Position numbers and translations under genes: made by a program
Part shown: piece after piece, positions 50,906 to 63,000 of the stretch
Layout: each line of letters opens with the position of its first letter
Numbering within the stretch: the stretch's first letter is position 1
Source of the DNA: Rostratula benghalensis
Lineage: Eukaryota > Chordata > Aves > Charadriiformes > Rostratulidae
Length of the DNA stretch: 64,000 nucleotides
Direction: 5' to 3'
Assembly (NCBI GenBank): GCA_013399305.1
Contig: VXAI01000087.1
Coordinates: 2,701,336-2,765,335, forward strand
Notes under the pieces: model-generated
The model's input: the letters and a program-made list of their open reading frames with translations, nothing else
What the model was told of the DNA's origin: nothing
Database searches by the model: none

Positions 50906-52309
50906 ACAATCTTAAGAATGAAGACAATAAATGCCAAGTCACGCTGGTAGATGAGTAGCTCCCACCAGTGTAAAAAAGTGAAGCACCTCTTTCAGATGAC
51001 AAAACCATTTGAAAACAGGGGACAAAAAAAAAGCCTCAGAGAGACTCAGAATGCAAGATTAGGTAGGGTTACAAAACTTGAGGAAGAGATTGACTTTTGA
51101 TATTATTATCTCAGTCTCTATTGTTCAGCTAAAGATTCGACAGGTATATAGTCCATTTACATGCAGCTCTTTGCATATGCAGCAAAATTTATGTCTGCTG
51201 TTTAAGTTTTATACCACTTCTGTTAAACTTGGAAGATTGATCGCACTGCTGTTCTCTTGAAGGTCAAACAGGTGATGCAAACTTCTGCTGCTTTTAGTTC
51301 CTAAACTTCTGGAGTTATCTTAATTCTGTGGGGTTTATGTTTATTTTATTAAGGCTGTAGCCATGCTTAAATACTTCAGCAGGATGGGAAAAGGCAATTT
51401 TTCTGCATAAAAGAACAACATAACATTTGGCAACCCATACATCTGCATTATCTCCTTAATTTTCTCTTTGCATCAAAACCAGATTAAAATTGCAATAATT
51501 TTCTTGAAGTAAAATTATCTTACATTTTCAATAAACTTAGGTAAATTTTTTGGCACCTATTCCTTGAAAGAAGATGACCACAGTAACTCATCGTCATGAT
51601 AATTCATCTGATGTCTTCTAGCTTCTCATTTATATATCAGGAAATCTGTATCCTTCCAGGCTTTCCAGCATCTTACTGCCTCGTCTCCTTCACCCTGGCT
51701 TCCTGGCACTGAGTGCACCCAACCTTTCTGCCAGTTTTAAAGGACAATTAATTCCCTCACTAGCAAACATTTTCTACTTTTTCACTGGGTCTATCTTCAC
51801 ACGCCCTTCTCTGGAGTGACTGAGCCGACAACACTGTATGTACAACGTCCTTATGTCACATCATGAAAAGTGTTTAAAAAGAGAAGCTTAGTTGTTCTTT
51901 TCATACATTGTTCCATCTGGTTGCATATGTTTAAATATGAGCAAAACTCAAAATACTGGCTTTTCTTCAAAATTAAGTTATTCAAATGTCTATAAGCCTA
52001 ATGTCTATTTTAGTATCTCTCTCTTTGAGATGATAACCATCAAACTAAAAGTAGATTTCATAGGAAGAGCTTCAGAAAGGTGGATACCATACTCTGTTTC
52101 AACTGTCATCAGTCATGCTGAGGTACAGTAAAACCCTGCAAATGTAGGGTTTATAGGCCTTTGTCCTGTTTTAAGCAGAGGTATAAAGTAGAAGTGGACC
52201 AAATCAACATCTTTTACTTTGAGATTTCATTCTACTACTCTATTAGCTACAACAGGTATTTGGCCAGACTAAACAATCTTCTTCACAGAAGAACATTATT
52301 TATCAGTAA

Positions 52310-52445
52310 CAACGGTACGAAGTCAAAATTTGTACTTGGGATCTGTTCCCCACATTGGTGCTTACCAGCTTGTGACCATTGACAAGTCATTTAATTTCCT
52401 TTTTTATTTTTCTATCTTTTCTGGTTAAATAATGAACAACAGGAG
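52310..52445 (+). repeat. MIR SINE fragment
   Basis: CAGCTTGTGACCATTGACAA followed by GTCATTTAATTTCC and TTCTGGTTAAATAATGA match the MIR central region (recalled forms AGCTGTGTGACCTTGGGCAA, GTCACTTAACCTC, ATCTGTAAAATGGGG) in plus orientation. This is the clearest MIR core in the window, but it is still a diverged fragment. Confidence 0.58.
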
Positions 52446-55057
52446 AAAAGGAGGATACATCCCCACTCAGTGTGCAGAAAGTAGCACCTCAGAATCAACT
52501 GATTTCTCTTCTTGAGCCTGGTTGACACATGTAGGCACTAATATACTAAACGACAACAACAGCCTTTAGTAAAATCTGTGCAATTTCAGAAGAATTTAAA
52601 CTGCTCAAAGGAAAATATCACTAAGATAGAGAATATTTTCTAATAGCTGACAGAATTAAATGGAAGAACTGACTCTTTTCTCTACATGTCCACCAGAACA
52701 AGCATGAAATGATAGAGTGAAAAAGAGCCCAGTGATCAGTCATAGGATATACCTAACAGACAGGCACGCTGAAGATAAACACTTTATTCTTGCATCTTTT
52801 TTCTTGTGGATTTCAGAAGAGGGTTGTGGAGGTAAGAGGGTAGATAGACAAGGGGCTTTTATTGATTTTGTGTGCTATACTTGCTCTCTCTACTTATTAA
52901 GAGTTGTGGAAATTGCCCATAGCTATCTTTTTCCATGTTTTTTCTGGCTGCAATACTATCGCTTCTGTCTTTGTTCATGTCCTGGAAAAGCAGTTCCTCT
53001 AAGGACCGCTGCTACAACAGCAGCAGACATCCAAGTCATATAAATGAAGCTGGTAAGAGATGTCTAAACACTTTGCAGTATTCAAAATTTTCCTGTTAAT
53101 CAACACCACAGCCACTTAAAGAAACCTTCAACCCCCAATACCTACAGTTAAGATCATCCAAAAAGCACAATGGAAAGATCCCACAGGATCAGGCTGTAAA
53201 AGACTGCCTTATTTCTACTGTGGGTCTGGTTTTTGATTTTTCTTTTTTTTTTCCCATCCAGATTAAGGTTCATTGCAACTTTCCTTTAAGAATTTGCAAT
53301 GGTGTCAACAACAGTGGCAGTAGAGACAGCAGCTTTCCAAGCATCTGTCGTGTCAGTGCTAGGGCCATCAGCATAAACAGATTGTGCTAGAGACAGTTGT
53401 CCCATGTGAATCAGTAAGACTCAGCCAATTCTCTCCATTCTGCACTGATCACTGATGAAAAAGATTTTCTTTGAATTGAAGGATAAATGTTATAAGTTCC
53501 TTGAATGTTTAAAAAAAAAAAAACAAAAACAAAAACCTCAGCATATTTTATGCCTTACTTTCCCTGAATAAATGCACACTCCAATCTAATAAATATTCCC
53601 TGAGGAGCACCAAGTGTTCTGCCTGTCCAGACACACAGAGGGAAAAAAAAAAAATCAAAAATCAACCTCTGGATGACTAAATACTGATGAATATGGTGTG
53701 AATTCTGAGGCAGGTTCTTCCCTTTTCTGTCTTCCTCTTTCTAATTTACAGACCCTGCAGTATTTAGAGTCACAATGTCAACCAAAGTCAGAAGAAATAG
53801 AATGCTAGAAAGCATTACAACCATCATTAGCACTCTCTATCCCGACTACTTATCAGACGCATATAAATCTTGATGCCTATGTGACTCACTATGATGAAAT
53901 TAAATGAGAGCAAACAGAGCAAATGCACGTCTAGTGTTCTTATCTCTAATCTACTCAGACAGTCATCAATATATTTGAGCTACAGCAATACATTTTGTAA
54001 TATTTCAGAATGTTGTTATCATTTTATTAAACCAAATACCTTTAGTATTTGCTCCTTGTATACCTCCATGGTTTCCTAACTGATAACCCCTCTCCAGCAC
54101 CGACTGGATTATCCAACATTTTATAGAACAGCCTCACATGCTCCCTTTTTTAAAGGAAAAAAAAAAAAGTCTTTTTGAAATATACATTTAATTTTCGCCT
54201 AATAGGGTGCAAGGAGAACTAAAATCAGCATGCCCAAAGGCAAGAAAGCAAAGGAGATAGAGTCAGTAAGAATGTTAAAGCATGTGGTATCCCTGTTCCT
54301 AACGGCACGCATTGTAAAAGCAGCACAGAAGCTGTATGTTCACACCAGATCAATCCCCCATTTACCCTGAAACATTTTAATCTGTTTCCTTAAAAGGACA
54401 GGTGCTGATAAAGATTTGAAACAGAGACTGAATTAAGAAAATGACAGGAAAAAAGAATCCCTGCTGCTACAAAACAGCACTCTCACCGGGATTGCATTTC
54501 TTGAATATTCTCCTTCAAGGAGAGAAGCGTATCATTTTTTGTATTTAGCCGGGGAAGGTGGCAGACTGAAATCAGAGCTGCTAAAACCGAGGCAGGTAGT
54601 GTGAAATCTAAGGAAGTCTAGAGCTGAGAACTTACAAAGAGGAAAGGGGTTAAAATTCTTTTTCATCTTTAGAAAATCAGACCATTATTCCAACTGAGCT
54701 AACATGCTCAACTGTACTGCAGGATTACAAGGAAGCCGAAGACAAAGGTTTCATTCACAAGTCTCCCCTTTTACAAGAGATAACCTCCTGCGCAGATGTA
54801 AAGTCAAGTCACGTCCGATTAAGTTCACTTCTCCTTGTGACAGTGGACAACACTTTTGGAACCAAAATAGAAAGAGAAACCTTGATCCTGCATTGGTCAG
54901 TGTCCTGCACACTGTTCAGGTCAAAATTTAGTAGAGCAAAGTGACACAGGCAAATAAATGTTCATTACAATTATGCTAAAAAGCATTAAGAAATCTGTAA
55001 CCTTCCTTTTCCTTTTCACCACTATCTAATCAAAATACCAACCCTTTTTTGACAGCA

Positions 55058-55151
55058 AATTGAGAAATACCCTTAAACATCACTGATTTCTCAGCATTTA
55101 TTTTAATTGAGAAATATCCTTAAACATCACTGATTTCTCAGCATTTATTTT
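55058..55151. repeat. Tandem duplication, 2 x 47 bp
   Basis: The unit begins AATTGAGAAATA and contains CCTTAAACATCACTGATTTC and TCAGCATTTATTTT. The copies abut at 55104/55105 and differ by one base near the start (ACCC versus ATCC). The near identity suggests a recent event. Confidence 0.93.
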
Positions 55152-56220
55152 CTTCTATTACAGGACGTGTTTAAAATAAACCATTACCTGTGATGCTTAG
55201 AAATGTACCTTCGCTCAATGTCTGTCTTTCACCTACAACTGTGACATCACAATTAGCTGTCAGGGAAATGAATATGAGATAATAAACAGAAAACTTTGGG
55301 TCAACTCCAGGTCAGGTTAAACTAAGATTCCTACCATTCACTTCAGCAAGGATCAAACCGCACTTTTTAACTTTGCCAGTGAAACCCCAGTGGGAATAGC
55401 TGAACAGAGCATGGCATCCAGTTATTATGCAACACTTGATAAATAAATTCAGCAGGAGGGTTGGCATCCATTTTCACGGAAACATGGATGAACCTATCTC
55501 ATGCAAATAAGCTGCAGGGGCAGGAAAAAACTTGCATACATTGGAATATTTTGTAGGAAGTGATGCTTTTGATGCAAAGCTCATGATTTTCAGAACTTGT
55601 TAGTTGTCCTCGTGGCCAAATTGAAAGGGGTCGTTCTACTAACAGGCAGATAATTATTTTGTCCCTGAATTACATATGAGTTTGGTTTGTTCTGATTTTT
55701 TAGCAGTGTGGGGTGAGGTTATATTAACTCTGTGCTTACTGAGACAGCAAGGAGGATGAGACTTCTGATCATGTTAATGGCTTATCTTTTACTACATCGC
55801 TTCATTTTGTAAGTTTGTCAAACTACGTTTAACCATTATTTCAAATTTATTTAAAATAATAATGTAAAATTACTATAGCCACTAATTAGCACCTACCTCA
55901 GAATTGTAGCAAGAGGAGAAAAAGAAGTAGAATGTAAGACAGAAAGCTGACACTAAATATTTTTAATCTGTTGCTGGCCCAATATGTTAATATTGCTCAT
56001 TTATCACAGAAAAGTAGCATGTGTGCTGACCTAGCACTGCAACTTTTTGCAAATGCACAATAGCCAGCTACTAATGGCTTTCAATGCTATTAGTGCATTG
56101 TGGTGAGAATAAATGTATCAATGAGTTTTTAATGACTTTAAATGTGATGTCTCTCTGCAGCAGCAAGGACAGGCACAATCATAATACTCTGTGTTTTAGT
56201 AATAAAAGAACAGCCATTTC

Positions 56221-56277
56221 TTTCCTCCATTTAGATGATCCCCACAACCATTTTTTTCCTCCATTTAGATGATCCCC
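56221..56277. repeat. Tandem duplication, 34-bp period
   Basis: TTTCCTCCATTTAGATGATC followed by CCC occurs at 56221 and again at 56255, identical over 23 bases, with an 11-base spacer. It falls within an open frame at 56084-56272 that has no recognisable product. Confidence 0.9.
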
Positions 56278-57000
56278 TTCAGGCTTGAAGTGCACTGTAG
56301 GTGATAGCTTTGCAGCAAAAATAGAAAGACATTCTCTTAGTCCTAAAAGAGTACTCCCTAGAAGGCAGTACTGTCTTCCTCTGCAGCAAGATTACTTTGG
56401 ACTTTCACACAGCCCCAAACAAATAGCCCACATCTGAAAATCACATCTCAACAAAACACTTTAAACTCTCTGCCTAATGAATGATGTGCATATAGAAAGG
56501 TTAACAACAGGAGGTCGCTACCTACTTATTTGCACTGGAGTCTTTAAAACATGACCATTTCCATTTGCCTTTTTTAATTATCCCTCATCACCTATTATCT
56601 TCTTTTAGTATCCTTAATTACACAGCATTTGTCAAACATCAGAAGTGTTTGCCAGCTTCCCCTCCAAGAAATTCAAGAAAAGAAAACTGAAATGTATTTC
56701 TTCAGGAGCTGATATCGTACAGCAGCAAGCAGGCACAAAGCTTGTGATATTCCTGCAAGAGCAGGCAAGAGGCACTTCACACAATGAGGCAAATTCAGAT
56801 GTAATTTCTTGTCCAGCATAAATTCACTCAATTCCTGCACTTTATTTCTAGCACAGAATTAAAAGTTACCCTCTCTATTTCTCCCCAGTGGTGCAAAGAA
56901 ATTCAGTGAATGATGGGGTACCACCAGGATAGAGCATTTTAGTTAATACAGCAGAGCAGGAGCTGATCATTCCAGGAAGGTTCGATGCAACATAAATGAG

Positions 57001-57014
57001 CAGCAGCAGCAGCA
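57001..57014 (+). repeat. Short (CAG)n run
   Basis: Between four and five CAG units. Noted only as a simple repeat, with no coding context. Confidence 0.85.
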
Positions 57015-58380
57015 AAGCTCTAAACTTCTAGGGTTGTGTAGTCAGAGCACTGTGCATTTCTTAAGTGGAAGTAAAAAATTACATGCAAAGTGCAAAATGC
57101 AGTGAAACACAGTTCTGAAATAATGAGATTGGTACTGCATATCCAACAATTTATGCCTATTTAGCAGTCAGTGGTAAAGAGACCAGACATTGCAACTCAC
57201 AGCTGAACTTCTGATTTGCAAGCTAAGGATCACTGAGGTCTTCATATGTAGTTGTTCCTGATTAAATCCACACAAACAGGGTAAGACTTGTTCCTGTTTA
57301 GTTTAAATCACTTTTAAACCTGGATTCCCCTTGACACGGTTGTTCTCCACCAACAATTCCTGGTTTATCTTGTTCTCCAGCATGGAGGACCAAGTGTGTC
57401 CTACCAAGAAACCTTCTGCTGCTTAGTGTAGAAGGATATTTCCTTGCTCTTATCCTATACTTTGCCCACAGGGAGACTCCAATTACACAGACATTGGAAT
57501 TCAAGTCCTGTGCTCCCTGATGTGCTGCATGCAAGGAACTGTGAAAGACCCAGTGCTCAAGGTCCTTGTTCTCTGCAGTCTGGCCATTCAGGGTATTTTA
57601 CACAGGTAGTCTGTAGCAAGATTTCACTCAAAAAAATCCCCTACAAACAGTCATGCAGGACAGACAGAGAGAACAGCCCACACTTATGGTCTGCTTGGTG
57701 AATTCTGCAGCAAATAAACACAGTTTGTAAGAAAAAGGATGGGTTTGCTATTCATCAGCCATACGAACTCAGTCTTACTTATGGTGTTTTGAAGCCCTAA
57801 GGGGCTTCTCTTCTCCCGATTCTGTACCAGTGGCAACAGTACTTACAGAAGTTAAATTACATCCTGGATTACACCTATACAAAAAATACATATTTTCCTA
57901 CACTTTGAGACACTTTGCCTACCATGGTTTCATACAGGTAAAAAAAAGAACTTTGCAGTTGTTTTAATTCTGGGTTTTAATACGTGGACTTCAGAATCAA
58001 ATACGCTTGAGTATATAAAGTTGTCAATGCTTTTAATTATTTGGATTTTTTTATTCTTAATCCTAAAGCAATTGATAATCTATTTTAAATTTCAGTTCTA
58101 AGAATCACATGGGTTTGTTGCTATTGTTGTTTCTAACTGGCCATCTAAACTCTAGCTTGAGGAAAAAATAGCTTCTAGTCCTTGCAGTTGTAGAAAATAT
58201 TTTGAAAAGATGACCCAACTACATTTCAGAGACTGAACAGATGCATATACAGAGATTAAAGAATAATGATGATTTCAGACATTCTTGATTTTGAGGAGAC
58301 CCAATTAATTTCATCTATATGAGCTATGCAAGCCTGGCTAAAGGTTAAGAAGTTAAAAGAAAAAAAAAAAAAAAAAAAAA

Positions 58381-58530
58381 NNNNNNNNNNNNNNNNNNNN
58401 NNNNNNNNNNNNNNNNNNNNNNNNNNNNNNNNNNNNNNNNNNNNNNNNNNNNNNNNNNNNNNNNNNNNNNNNNNNNNNNNNNNNNNNNNNNNNNNNNNNN
58501 NNNNNNNNNNNNNNNNNNNNNNNNNNNNNN
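58381..58530. other. Assembly gap (150 N) preceded by poly-A
   Basis: A run of 150 N directly follows an A tract of about 20 bases (58361-58380), suggesting that sequencing or assembly stopped at the homopolymer. The true gap length is unknown if this is a fixed-size filler. Open frames across it are artefacts. Confidence 0.97.
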
Positions 58531-60049
58531 CCCCTAAAGTGACATTACAGTTCCTGCCTCTCTTGCCGTGTGGATAAAACACAATAAAGCCTTTTGTACC
58601 GGTAGTACAAAAACCTAACTTTTGTCACACCCTTTGCCATTCAAGGAGAAAGAGGAGCAGCGGGGAAGAGGACAAGGCACCTTATTCTCCTCCACTGAAT
58701 AAGAATATGGCTGTGCTTACAAACAAGCCCTTCTTTTTTTATTATTATTATTTGTGAAAAGCACTTTCACAACATTTACCATTGATATTTAATCTATTCA
58801 AAAGGTTATTTTTATAGGTGTGTGAAAGGCACTTTGAAAACTGTTAGGAAAGACAAAACAGAAGCAGGAAGTAGGCCTTAGCCCTCATGAAAGACAATCT
58901 CCCAGTCACTTCAAGGGGACAAGGTCGGGGCTCACCTTCATTCTCCTGCATTTACATTATTGACTTTATGAAACAAAGGCAAAGCCCTAAGTAAAGAACG
59001 CAAAGTTGTGCAAAGCAAGGATGCCTGCGTGATCCTGTGTCAGCAGAGATGGCAGCTCCCAGCCACGCAGAGGCTGGCTGTTTGCACGGCACTCAGATAC
59101 CACTCTGCTGTGGTATGCGAACCACGCGGTGATCTGCCTGTTGCAGTGATGAAAGTTCCTGCTTTCTGCCTGTTGTCCACCTGTTGACACATCCACTGCC
59201 TGCCGCTCCGAAGGACAGGACTAGAAGCTGAGGAACTTCTCCATCCTCCAGCTCGGCCCCGGCCCAAAATGGTGGCCTCAGGTGGTGTCTCCTCACCTGT
59301 CCACCGTCCCTCCTCAGCGACGTACCTTCCCCTTCCCTCTCCTCCAGGACGTATCCCCAGGATTCTTGTTTGTCAGCAGGTGTTTTAAGCAGTTCAGTGC
59401 TTTATGTGGGTGGAATAAATCATATTACTGACTTAAATTAAGAAAAAAAAATTAAAAAAAAAAGACAAATGGATAGCCTTGTTAGTATAAAAAAGAATAA
59501 AGTGGTACATTTAATTGAGGGGTTTTTTTTCCCCATATGGCAAATTTTATTTGTTGTAAAATCACATATTTGATTACTGGTGGGTTATATACAGTATTTC
59601 CGATCTGTCCAACAAAATGGTACATGGTTTAACTGTTCTCTTTCAGGTGATTCGTTATTAGTCATATAATCCATTTTTCTACTGATTAGGGAAGATGACT
59701 CAGTACTAAATATTCTGTCTCCTCATACAATTGGTTTTTTGTGCTTTTTTCTTTCAATATTATTTTGTCCGATGCAGTTTTTCTGGTTGGTCTTTATTAA
59801 TATAAATCATCTGCAGATGTGCTAGAGATTTTGCACTACAGCTTCAAAGACTTCTAGAAAATCCAGAGAACAAAGCAATTCTTCATACCTAATTCCATTC
59901 TTCTCTTCCCCACTGATGTAACTGTCAAAGAAAATCACAGCTATGCTGACAACGCAATACAGAATGAACTCGGATCCCTACAGACTATTTCTGCACAGGC
60001 CCAGAGTCCAGAGGTGAAAATTATTTATTATTCTAAACAACTGCACAGG

Positions 60050-60080
60050 CAAAAAAAAAAACACCAACCCCCCCCCCCCA
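60050..60080 (+). repeat. Poly-A and poly-C homopolymer pair
   Basis: A run of about 11 A, then CACCAA, then a run of about 13 C. On the sense strand of EPHA7 (minus) this reads as a G run followed by T. Length may be imprecise in the assembly. Confidence 0.88.
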
Positions 60081-63000
60081 AATCTGCTGTTGAAGACCTC
60101 ACCCTTTATGGATAAGTTTAATCAGGAGCAACATCAACCTAGCTCTAAAGCTCCAAGCAAGAACATCAGATTCCCAGTAGGAGAAGCTAGGCTTCCGCCA
60201 TGAAAGCAGCCAGACAAGGTGACAATGCCACCAGCAAACTGCTTTTAGTCCTGCCTTCAGACTGCAAGAAAGACACCACCAGCCACCTCCCCACACCCCC
60301 ACAGCAAGCTGTGTCACTATCCCCTAACGAATCTTCTGCTGACATTTAGTCCAAAGCATCTTTTGCTTTGTTCTGTTTTGTTTAAAGGAAAAGAAAAAAA
60401 AAAAAAGTAAGAAAAACAAAACAAAACCAACCCAAACAACCCACAAACAAGCAGGAAAGTACATTAAACCCTTTTCAATTTACATTATTTTTGGATCACT
60501 TCCCTAGCGGCCTGCACATGCAAAGCTAGCATTTTGCAAACTTTCAACTAAAACAGGAATGATATTCAATACCAACAGGATGAAATGAATCAATCTGCCC
60601 GTGGCTTAATTCACAAAGCCAAATTGCTCTTTCACAGTCTCGTCCCAGCAATGGGAAATAAACTTCTGTTCTTCAGTATCCATTTCGGCTGGAGGAGAGG
60701 GCACAACTGGGTCACTTTGGTGGGATTTGCTTTTGCCATTCTACGCTTTTTATGGGATAAAGCCTGACAAAGGGACAGCCTATCCAAACCGAGCCAGAAA
60801 TGAATCGATTTACAGCACTGTAGTAAAATCAAAATGTGACTCAATGTGGTTATTACTCAATAGAACTTTTAGAAGAAATGGGTCTTTGTAAAGCTTTAAA
60901 CAAATTAATTTGCTTGCTTAGCAGACTTAGGGCTTGTTAAGGCCCACTAAGGTGCCTCATTGCTTTCAATGCTCTCTGCCTCATTGCTCTTTCCACACTG
61001 TTCAGTAGCTGGCTGTAATTCTGTATTTCAGAAATTTTCAGATAATTTCAGAATGATTGTAGAATGGACTGAATAAAGGATTGGAGGGGGGGCAGGAATC
61101 TGAGTTAATCTATCTAGACTAACTAAATAGTCCTATCAGATACCCCATTAAAATAGGTCCAAACTAACAGTAGTCTTTAATCATCTGAGCTTACATGACT
61201 GAGCCATCATATGTCACAGCCAGCACACAGATAACCAGAAGATGCTGCTGTACCTCAAACAAAGCCAATCACCATTTTCTTAAAATTTCACCCAGAAACT
61301 TAGTGAATTTATTTTTTTCTCTCTCTTTTTATTTTTTTTTTAATTCCCATCTGATGTGAGTTAACATCAAGCAAGGGCATACAGAGAAATCTCTGGCTGA
61401 TGAGTTGCTAAGTAAATCTGTTACTACAGGAAACATGTTCGCATCTTTAAGAGGTACAAACAAAACACAACTGATGGGAAGAACACAATCAATAAAGCAG
61501 TTTCCAAAAATCCTAGGTCTGTTTATCTTAAGATCAGATCTGAGTGATTTCAATTAGATGTAGATCTGTTCTGGTATTTCTCATCTTTGCCAGCTTGTCA
61601 GATAATTGCCTCCCAAGCAACTGGGGTGATCAGGCTTTCTCAGTTCAGCCATTAAGTCATTCTTAACAAAAAACAAAGAAGAAAAAAAAAAAGCTATGGC
61701 ACTTTGAGTTCTTTTTCAAAAGGACAGGTATGGATTGCAGCCTGACAGGTGTTAACTATACTACAATCATCATTCAAACATATTTTTAAAAATAATACTG
61801 CAGCATAATAGAGAATCTTCTGGCTTTCTATTACCTGCTCCTGTGTTCTGTACACAGCGGGGAAAAACAAGGTTGTGCAAAGTTCATTGTTGGATACAGC
61901 TGAAAAGTTTGATTAATAATGACTACTCATCCTGCGTCTGCACTTTATTATCCTAAGCCATTATGCTCATCTCTCATAAGGTAAGCACATGTGAGCCAGA
62001 ATTATAGCCAATTAACATGGTAAAAAAACAACCAAATCAAACTACTTTTGGCAGCCCGTGTGCGGTACATGCTTATGTGCTTCCTCCAGTCAGAACCACT
62101 GGCTGCTGAGAAACACCACCGTGCCTCAAGAAGGGCCATAGAGTGTCACCCCAGAGGTACAACCTGTGTTTGACACAGGCGTTTACACAAGAGGAGCGCG
62201 GACACGTTGTGTTTCTAAAAGCCTGTGGAAGGTTTGGGGATCTGCCTGGATGAAAGGCACTGCATAAATATGCAGGTATCATCAGTACACTTCTATCTTG
62301 GGTAAACTTCTGGCTAAGTGGCACCTGTGAAAACTGTTTAACTTTCCGTAATTAAAGCAATTTAAGAATAATCATGTTTCACCGTGGCAAAACATTAGAC
62401 AAAGGAAGACCTTAACCACTGCTTTAATAGGCATTTCAAAATGCAAACCATACCCACTAAAGCAATATTTTTTCCTACTTCTATAATGTATTTCCTTTCA
62501 TGAAGGTACATTGCAAAATAAACTCTATTCTTCATTGTGTTCTAAAAGTGTCTGCTTTGAACTATTTAAACTATTTTAATTACTAACTGTTTTATCAGCA
62601 TAAATAAAATTTGCTCACTGACCCATATATTTCTTATCTAAGTGAACTGAGCTACTTCTCCCAGATCATTTTGTGCAGGTTAGCCTGGCTTTGTGAGCAG
62701 CGTATAATGATATGCAAACTAAAACCATAACTATGTCAATTTAAGGTCAAAAAGGCCTATTTGTGGTTATTATGGAAATCAGTTGAAATGCGAGGTGGCT
62801 AAACAATGCGTCTTTGCGTACCGGCTATGAGGGGAGAAAAAAAACAAAAAAAAACCCCAAAACCACAAACAACCTGCCAACATCTGCTTTTTGAAGTGTC
62901 AGATAACATTATTTCCAGGATGACATCAAGGGCCTTCATTGGCTATGCATAAGGTCAGTGAATATTAACTTCATTTACACTTGGCTGAGAATTGGCTGGT

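Noticed and set aside
58256..58582. Frames spanning the N run on both strands
   Set aside because: Made open only by undetermined bases; artefact of the assembly gap.
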